Below the pieces are notes generated by a model. That model saw nothing but the letters and a program-made list of their open reading frames with translations. It did no database searches and was not told the origin of the DNA. The position numbers and the translations under genes are program-made. This document shows, piece by piece, positions 34,154 through 39,208 of a stretch of 39,208 bases of DNA (positions are counted from its first letter, which is position 1; every line of letters starts with the position of its first letter). Source of the stretch: Chlamydiota bacterium (GTDB lineage Bacteria > Chlamydiota > Chlamydiia > Chlamydiales > Parachlamydiaceae); NCBI GenBank assembly GCA_013286645.1, contig JABDFJ010000019.1, positions 1-39,208 of the forward strand, given 5' to 3'.

Positions 34154-34660
34154 TTAATTTTTGGTGGTGATGCGAAGATCTTCAAGCCAGTAATCGCTTT
34201 GAGCATCCTCGCACAGGCTTATGTGAATGGTATTGGTGCCAGACATGAGATAACTGCTGATGTCCCATTGTTCTGTGGAAGAATTGCCTGAGAAAAAGAA
34301 GTAGGGAGTAGTCTCAAAATAATGGCTTTCTAGGACGATTCCATTAATCGTTATCGTCACAGGCGCATAGCGCAGATCGGGGAATCCGTTTTGAAAGGTG
34401 ACAATTTGTAAGGTTGCTTGTTGGGACATCTCTTGCATATAGTCGAAAGACATTTCGATCCAGCTTTGGCCTGGCTTCTGCAAAAGCAGCCCATAGCATT
34501 CATCTGTTGCGTGGTATTTTACGCCTAGACCTTTTACCAACGTTGCATTTTCTGTAAGCTGTGCACGAGTGAAATCGGCGTGCACAAGCACCTCATTCGC
34601 AAAGCTGTGAGTAAATAGAGTGGTGGTAATTATAATAAGTGTTAGTAAAAGCTTTTTCAT
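34154..34660 (-). CDS. Secreted beta-sandwich protein
   Basis: The 168-residue product has a Sec signal (1-21, LLLTLIIITTTLFTHSFA) and an all-beta mature part with VTITINGIVLES and a closing SYLMSGTNTIHISLCED. That pattern is typical of carbohydrate-binding or sugar-binding jelly-roll domains. The family and ligand are not known. It follows the UGP3-like gene on the same strand after 108 bp that contain a half element (see 34711). No strong ribosome-binding site is seen. Confidence 0.65.
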   Translation of the reverse strand: MKKLLLTLIIITTTLFTHSFANEVLVHADFTRAQLTENATLVKGLGVKYHATDECYGLLLQKPGQSWIEMSFDYMQEMSQQATLQIVTFQNGFPDLRYAPVTITINGIVLESHYFETTPYFFFSGNSSTEQWDISSYLMSGTNTIHISLCEDAQSDYWLEDLRITTKN

Positions 34661-34710
34661 ATTTAAATGGTAATTATAATAAAAATGTTGTTTATTTTCA
34701 ATGATATAGC

Positions 34711-34741
34711 ATAAAAAATGGACTGAATGGACTGAATGGAC
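34711..34741. repeat. Unpaired half element of the GGACTGAAT type (P11)
   Basis: ATGGACTGAATGGACTGAAT followed by GGACAATTT matches the left arm of P9 (GGACTGAAT units at 9-nt spacing) but has no inverted partner nearby. It may be a solo remnant of the same class of element. It lies between the secreted beta-sandwich gene and the UGP3-like gene. Confidence 0.6.
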
Positions 34742-34768
34742 AATTTTACTTTTTTTAGCCTTTCGCCT

Positions 34769-36628
34769 TTAGCTTTTAGCCTTTACAGTGAGTTTTACGC
34801 GGTCCTCTGCGTCGAACTCATACTGCCATTCCCAGGTGGATTTTGCAATCTTTTCTAGCTGTGGCGTCAACTTAGAACCTTCCTGCAATATCTCTAGACG
34901 ATAGCCATCGGGCACTTCAAACTGGTGGTTTCCTTCAAAGACCACATCGCGAGCAAAAAATTCCCCATTGCCACGTAGGATAATGTGCAGATACCCATTT
35001 CTAGTGACTTGCCGCTTCCAAGCCGATTGTGCATTATGTGGGGCAAGTCCTTTGTTTTTAACAGTGACATTTTTCAACGTGCATTTGCCACATTTTGCGC
35101 TGTCATAGCGCCATACTCCCTCACTATCTTGGCTGCCCATGATGGCATCTGCATAGATGAGCAAGCTGCCATCTAAATCGAGGTTTTCAATGTCAGCCTC
35201 GGCGATTTCCATGATCCATTCAGCCCCTTGGGACAGGCGCCCGCCGCGAATTTTTTGTCCGATGATCGCATATAGTCCTCCTAAAGCCGGGTGAAAGAGG
35301 GTGGTGAAACTCGGACCCTGCACAAGGTAATCGTCTTTAGTGTTGAGGGGAGGGACATCCATATGGCAGTAGTTGGTGAGTAGATCTGCGTAGTTGCACA
35401 TCAAATCATAGAAGCATCCTTCAGGGGTGCCAACGATGGATTTAACTGGATCAAAGGCTTGCTTGGTGACCGAAATCGTTTTGTTTCTTTGGTTATAGGT
35501 AATGAAGGTTTGTAGATCTATCTCGAATCCTTCTTTAAGCTGTGTAGGGAAGCGATCTACAAGAAAATCAGCCATATTTTGCATGGTCGATTCAAGGCGT
35601 CCGGCTTGTTTCAACACCGTTTGGTTGTTGCCAGCATAGCAGGGTTCCTTATTTTTCATATTAATGATCATGCCTGGAATAGGGCATAGCTGCGTGGCTG
35701 CTTGGATAGTTTTTAGATCGACAAATAAGATATTTGTGTTAGCGGGAAAGCACGAATATGCACTTCCTGGCTGTGCTGGAACATCTTTAATGCCGTGTTT
35801 TTCGAAATCGGTATATTCGATATTCGTGATACAATACTCAAAACCATCACTTAGCTGCCTTTCACATAGCACATCCATCCCTTCTGATGCTCCCAGGAGA
35901 CGTTCACATGAAGCAAAGCCGAAGCTCTTGTTGCGTTGGCAGCCGATGCCTGCTAAGGCCAGCAACCCTCCATCGGTGCTGGCAATGGGATTATTGATCT
36001 GGCGTACTAAGGCTTTTTGCCGCTGTAAGCTGAGCAACCAGTCGAAAATGCCATTGTCTGCAGCCGTCTTCCAAATGACTCCATGACCACCAGGTTTGAG
36101 AAATGGACGGAGAGGCTCTTTCATAGCCCAATTGCCTTCAATGGTCAACATAGGGACAAGGGGCTGGATAAAGAAAGTGAAGCTCGCTTTCGGTCTTCCA
36201 AACCACTGGTTGGAAGCACAATTTTCTATGATGAGTTGATGATTGTTCTTCTCATGCGAGGTCATGGCGGCGATGGGCGTGGTGAGTTGCTCATTGAAGA
36301 GTTTGTAGTATAAATATTCGCGCCCTTGCACATCGCGGATCAATCCTTCGAGCAGGGTGCGTCCACAAAATTTCAGTTGCGCCGCCGGGAGTAGTTGGCC
36401 GGTGGTTTCATCTTTTAGGCTAAGACGGTCTCCTGCCCCACCGATAGGGTATATTTCAGCCAGCAGGGGCATCTGTTCGATGCCCCAGCGAATCGCTTGT
36501 CTGACGGCTGGAGTATCTTGGGAGCAATCGATGCCGGGTGGTTTTTGATAAGAGGGGGGGAGCGTTTCACTAAAAAGTTGTAGCTGAAAAAAAACACAGA
36601 ATAACACAACGCGCGATAAGCTAGCCAT
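34769..36628 (-). CDS. UDP-sugar pyrophosphorylase homologous to plant chloroplast UGP3
   Basis: The 619-residue protein shows the nucleotidyltransferase motif GGAGDRLSL (63-71), GRTLLEGLIRDVQGREYLYY, TPIAAMTSHEKNNH (117-130), KPGGHGVIWK (178-187) and STDGGLLALAGIG. It ends with the region PALGGLYAIIGQKIRGGRLS and a beta-helix-like tail. These motifs, in order, are those of Arabidopsis UGP3, which makes UDP-glucose for sulfolipid synthesis in plastids. Plant UGP3 has the same two-part layout. Unusually, the N-terminus (residues 1-20) resembles a signal peptide. The substrate may be glucose-1-phosphate and UTP; this is inference from the plant enzyme. No good ribosome-binding site is seen before the ATG. 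Confidence 0.82.
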   Translation of the reverse strand: MASLSRVVLFCVFFQLQLFSETLPPSYQKPPGIDCSQDTPAVRQAIRWGIEQMPLLAEIYPIGGAGDRLSLKDETTGQLLPAAQLKFCGRTLLEGLIRDVQGREYLYYKLFNEQLTTPIAAMTSHEKNNHQLIIENCASNQWFGRPKASFTFFIQPLVPMLTIEGNWAMKEPLRPFLKPGGHGVIWKTAADNGIFDWLLSLQRQKALVRQINNPIASTDGGLLALAGIGCQRNKSFGFASCERLLGASEGMDVLCERQLSDGFEYCITNIEYTDFEKHGIKDVPAQPGSAYSCFPANTNILFVDLKTIQAATQLCPIPGMIINMKNKEPCYAGNNQTVLKQAGRLESTMQNMADFLVDRFPTQLKEGFEIDLQTFITYNQRNKTISVTKQAFDPVKSIVGTPEGCFYDLMCNYADLLTNYCHMDVPPLNTKDDYLVQGPSFTTLFHPALGGLYAIIGQKIRGGRLSQGAEWIMEIAEADIENLDLDGSLLIYADAIMGSQDSEGVWRYDSAKCGKCTLKNVTVKNKGLAPHNAQSAWKRQVTRNGYLHIILRGNGEFFARDVVFEGNHQFEVPDGYRLEILQEGSKLTPQLEKIAKSTWEWQYEFDAEDRVKLTVKAKS

Positions 36629-36710
36629 GAGGGGATGTCCGCATCAAAGTTGATAGGAAATAAGCATAAATGAGGTGCTGAAAAAATTTCCACCACCGAA
36701 TTGATTGATG

Positions 36711-36760
36711 CAGCAATTCCCGCTAAAAAACGAGCCCGAGCCAGCGTGCGAGCCCGAGGC
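36711..36760 (+). repeat. Recurrent motif copy with GAGCCCGAG repeats
   Basis: The clearest copy of CAGCAATTCCCGCTAAAAAA sits at 36711-36730 and is followed by two CGAGCCCGAG units around CCAGCGTG. Read in reverse it resembles the GGGCAC-repeat copy at 9868-9914. It follows the MutS-like gene on the minus strand. It could serve as a terminator or be part of a repeat family. Confidence 0.55.
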
Positions 36761-36808
36761 CGATGTTTACCATGAAAATATTGGATGATTTTTAAGCATA
36801 AGCTATCT

Positions 36809-39157
36809 TTAGTCACCAAAGGTGTAGATGCCGGGTTCTAGAATACCCGATGGTTTACCATCGGCGGTTTTTTTCGTGGTCAATTTTTCTGCTTTGACCT
36901 CATCAGAGTTGGCAAATCCTGGACAATGGGTAATGAAAATAGCGGTGAAGTTAGGACATGCTGCATGTTGCTCTTGCAGAAATTGTTCAAGTTTAATTAG
37001 TCTAGCAGCCCCTTTATTTTGATCCGTATCTCGATAGAGCTCATCAAAGAGGAGGAAGAAGCGTTTATCTGGATTTTTTTTAATTTCATTCATGACATCG
37101 TTGACAAAAGCATCGGTGATTTCAAAGGAGGATTGGGTGTTGCTATCTTTAAATCCTCTTGAAGAAATCACGCGGTCGTAAATAGGAAAGGTAGATGACT
37201 CCTTACAAGGGACTACGCCTAACGATTGCCTTGCAAGAATATGATTTATTAAGTTTAGACCAAAGGTAGATTTACCTGCTCCATTCTCGGCTGTAATAAG
37301 AGTGATTGGTGCTAGGTCGATAGAGGGCCATGAGGCTTGTCGGTTGTTGGGAGAATCTGCCGCGATAGGAGGAAAATGCGCCCCTTCAACATGGAATGTC
37401 TCTTGGCTATTTTCGTTGTTGTCTAGCTCAAGCACACTCCAAGGTGATGATGTATTATTAGCATTTGACACGGTGTCGGCTAGAGTTAATATCCCATCAA
37501 TTTCTCCCACTGCAATCATGGCTTCCAAAATTAACCGCTTAACTTCGGGCACTCTTTCGGTAATAGTTTTCTTTTTACCTTCCGCTTTGGCTTTATCTGC
37601 TTTTGCCTTTTTGGCATCCTCGTCGGTAGTAGCATTTTTCAAGGCCTGCTTTGCCTCTTTGATTTCAGCATCGACTGCTTTTAAAGCTTCATCGGTGCGG
37701 GCTTTTTCCGTGGCTGTATCCCCTTGGATGATATCCCAACCACAAAATACAGGACCTGCGCGAAATAGACCTAGCAGTGTTTTTGAATCGAGCGTGCTCG
37801 AACTGACAATGCTAAGCATGCGTTGCACTTCAGGCTCTTCGTTTTCCATGAGAGCTGCTAATTTATCAAAATGTTCGAGCTGATTGATATAGTCAGTGTC
37901 TTTAAGTATGTCATAGATCTTTTTCATCGATCTGATGGGAGCCACCACGTCGACCATCACATGTTGCATCGTTCTTTTCACTGCGGCGTCGGCCCAATTA
38001 TAGCCAGCCGACGTCAATCCTTCGCTGATGGTATCTACACCTAATACAGGGCCCGCAAATGTGACGACTGCTCTACTATGCACGGATTGGGCTAAAGCTT
38101 GCACGCCTCCAGCCGTGCCGGCGGCTAAATTTTCGTACGAAGCTAAATGATCGTTATACTTACCTTCTATGAAATTTTTCGAAAGCCAAATGGTAAAAGC
38201 GCCAGCGGCTATTTTCGAAGCAGTAGTAAATAAATCTTTTCCCGTTTTGAAAGCATCGTTAACAGTGATTAACCACGGTGTTTTGCGGAATTTTTCGGAC
38301 CATGTTTCAGGGATCAGTGTTTTAAAGATCGGGGGTTGTAAAATAGGTTCAAGACGGCCTGGTTTCTTGGTCCCGGGACCTTTGGGATCATATTGATTCA
38401 ATAATCGTGTTTCACTTGTGGCATAGGTGTGAATTTCTTGTTGTAATTGACCTCTTAATTCTGGATTCTGGGCTAGTTGGGCGATTAGCTCTCCTCTTCT
38501 TTCTAATACCTCACCATTTGAAGTCGGATTTGCGGCTTTTAGCAATAGAGATAGTTTTCCACAATATGTCGCTGTGTTTTCGATGAAGGCACCAGCCACA
38601 GAATCTTTCCATGTAATATCCACAAGGGTGTTAGCATTGCGTGCTGTTTCCATCTGAAGATCGGAAGGCTTAACTTCTTCCGGCAAAAAGCGGGAAGAAA
38701 TGATAGTTCTTTCGTTAGAGCATAATTTGGGATCTTGCGTTTCTTTGCCTAAGGTTCTCGTAAAGGCACTTCCTAATACGCCTAATACTTCACCTAAGCT
38801 CCATGATGTCATGAATTCAACTTGATTCCGCTTAAAGGAAGCCCAGTCATAGCTTTGTGGTGAAGCCTTTGGATCTGCGACACTTCTTGAGGTCAGGATT
38901 TTGACCGATTGGTTGATGGGATAGAAATCAGGGGTGGCGGTGTTTTTTGTGCTTTCACTCGTGGGTGTTTGTTTTGCATTTTCAGGAACTTTGGGGAGCG
39001 TTTTGGATGTTTTTTTAGCTTCTTGAGGGGTGTTAGATATATCCACTATGACGTCATCGTTGAGAGTTTGAGCTTCGTGCTGTGGGGTGACGGCTTGAGT
39101 GATTTCGTTGATACGATGCATTTTGATGTCTGGTGACCGTGGGTGCGGGGAACTCAT
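36809..39157 (-). CDS. Large protein with C-terminal MutS/ABC-type ATPase domain and unknown N-terminus
   Basis: The 782-residue protein ends in a domain (about 610-782) with Walker A ENGAGKST (624-631), Walker B FFLLFDELYRDTD (700-712, D705-E706), a central YDRVISSRGFKDSNTQSSF segment and a late IFITHCP. These match the ATPase part of MutS, where the equivalents are a GPNxxGKST loop, an STF segment and LLDExGRGT. The N-terminal 480 residues show no MutS mismatch or lever domains. They include a disordered Ser/Thr/Pro-rich head (1-90), a hydrophobic patch (about 300-380) and a Lys/Ala/Glu coiled coil (about 490-540). An effector or organiser role is possible; the function is unknown. No strong ribosome-binding site precedes the ATG. 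Confidence 0.75.
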   Translation of the reverse strand: MSSPHPRSPDIKMHRINEITQAVTPQHEAQTLNDDVIVDISNTPQEAKKTSKTLPKVPENAKQTPTSESTKNTATPDFYPINQSVKILTSRSVADPKASPQSYDWASFKRNQVEFMTSWSLGEVLGVLGSAFTRTLGKETQDPKLCSNERTIISSRFLPEEVKPSDLQMETARNANTLVDITWKDSVAGAFIENTATYCGKLSLLLKAANPTSNGEVLERRGELIAQLAQNPELRGQLQQEIHTYATSETRLLNQYDPKGPGTKKPGRLEPILQPPIFKTLIPETWSEKFRKTPWLITVNDAFKTGKDLFTTASKIAAGAFTIWLSKNFIEGKYNDHLASYENLAAGTAGGVQALAQSVHSRAVVTFAGPVLGVDTISEGLTSAGYNWADAAVKRTMQHVMVDVVAPIRSMKKIYDILKDTDYINQLEHFDKLAALMENEEPEVQRMLSIVSSSTLDSKTLLGLFRAGPVFCGWDIIQGDTATEKARTDEALKAVDAEIKEAKQALKNATTDEDAKKAKADKAKAEGKKKTITERVPEVKRLILEAMIAVGEIDGILTLADTVSNANNTSSPWSVLELDNNENSQETFHVEGAHFPPIAADSPNNRQASWPSIDLAPITLITAENGAGKSTFGLNLINHILARQSLGVVPCKESSTFPIYDRVISSRGFKDSNTQSSFEITDAFVNDVMNEIKKNPDKRFFLLFDELYRDTDQNKGAARLIKLEQFLQEQHAACPNFTAIFITHCPGFANSDEVKAEKLTTKKTADGKPSGILEPGIYTFGD

Positions 39158-39208
39158 GCTGATAGATTGGTAGCCAACTTTATTAACATCTTTTAAGAGT
39201 GGATCATT

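Noticed and set aside
37302-37883. 193-codon plus-strand frame
   Set aside because: It is antisense to the MutS-like gene; its Ser/Ala/Phe-rich composition mirrors the Lys/Glu/Ala coiled coil opposite.

Overview
The window looks like a chromosomal segment of an environmental (amoeba- or protist-associated) member of the Chlamydiae. No rRNA or marker gene fixes the species, so this rests on gene content: an LcrH/SycD-type type III secretion (T3S) chaperone with a partner gene, a BTB plus leucine-rich-repeat protein of the kind expanded in Parachlamydiaceae-like genomes, an ankyrin-type protein, an M16C insulinase-family protease, an autotransporter, and a homologue of the plant chloroplast UDP-glucose pyrophosphorylase UGP3. 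Housekeeping genes (pssA, lexA, rmuC, comM/yifB, phoH, fumC) are interleaved with host-interaction candidates.

Layout. 1-4.2 kb: thiolase-family enzyme, then a T3S chaperone and its putative substrate on the minus strand. 4.4-9.4 kb: M16C protease and three orphan genes. 10-16 kb: FAD monooxygenase-like protein, a small Asp/Arg/Gln repeat protein, pssA, lexA, a PAP2 phosphatase and rmuC. 16.4-25.1 kb: BTB-LRR protein, comM, a small membrane protein, an SH3b envelope protein, a Cys-cluster (SWIM-like) protein, an ankyrin-like protein and phoH. 25.2-27.2 kb: an autotransporter whose passenger looks like a papain-fold (C39-like) cysteine peptidase. 27.9-31.6 kb: an apparent operon of phospholipase-D-like protein, EutH ethanolamine permease and an alpha/beta hydrolase. 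31.7-34.1 kb: bicupin and fumarase. 34.2-39.2 kb: a secreted beta-sandwich protein, the UGP3-like enzyme and a large protein ending in a MutS/ABC-type ATPase domain.

The most striking feature is between the genes. About ten intergenic regions hold long, often nested inverted repeats of 100-740 bp. Several have arms built from 9-nt tandem units (GGAC-N5, NNNGCGAAG, GGATGGGCA). Two elements near 1.4 and 20.1 kb are clearly the same family, as are two near 7.5 and 21.8 kb. The element at 11.88-12.19 kb encloses the frameshifted C-terminal remnant of a GxxExxY (PDDEXK_3) protein, which suggests these palindromes are decayed or non-autonomous mobile elements. Some lie between convergent genes and could act as bidirectional terminators, but three lie between divergent genes and cannot terminate any gene seen here.

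The most interesting functional hypothesis is a host phospholipid-scavenging operon: a secreted or surface PLD-like enzyme could release ethanolamine from phosphatidylethanolamine, EutH could import it, and the hydrolase could process lipid products. No other eut genes are in the window.
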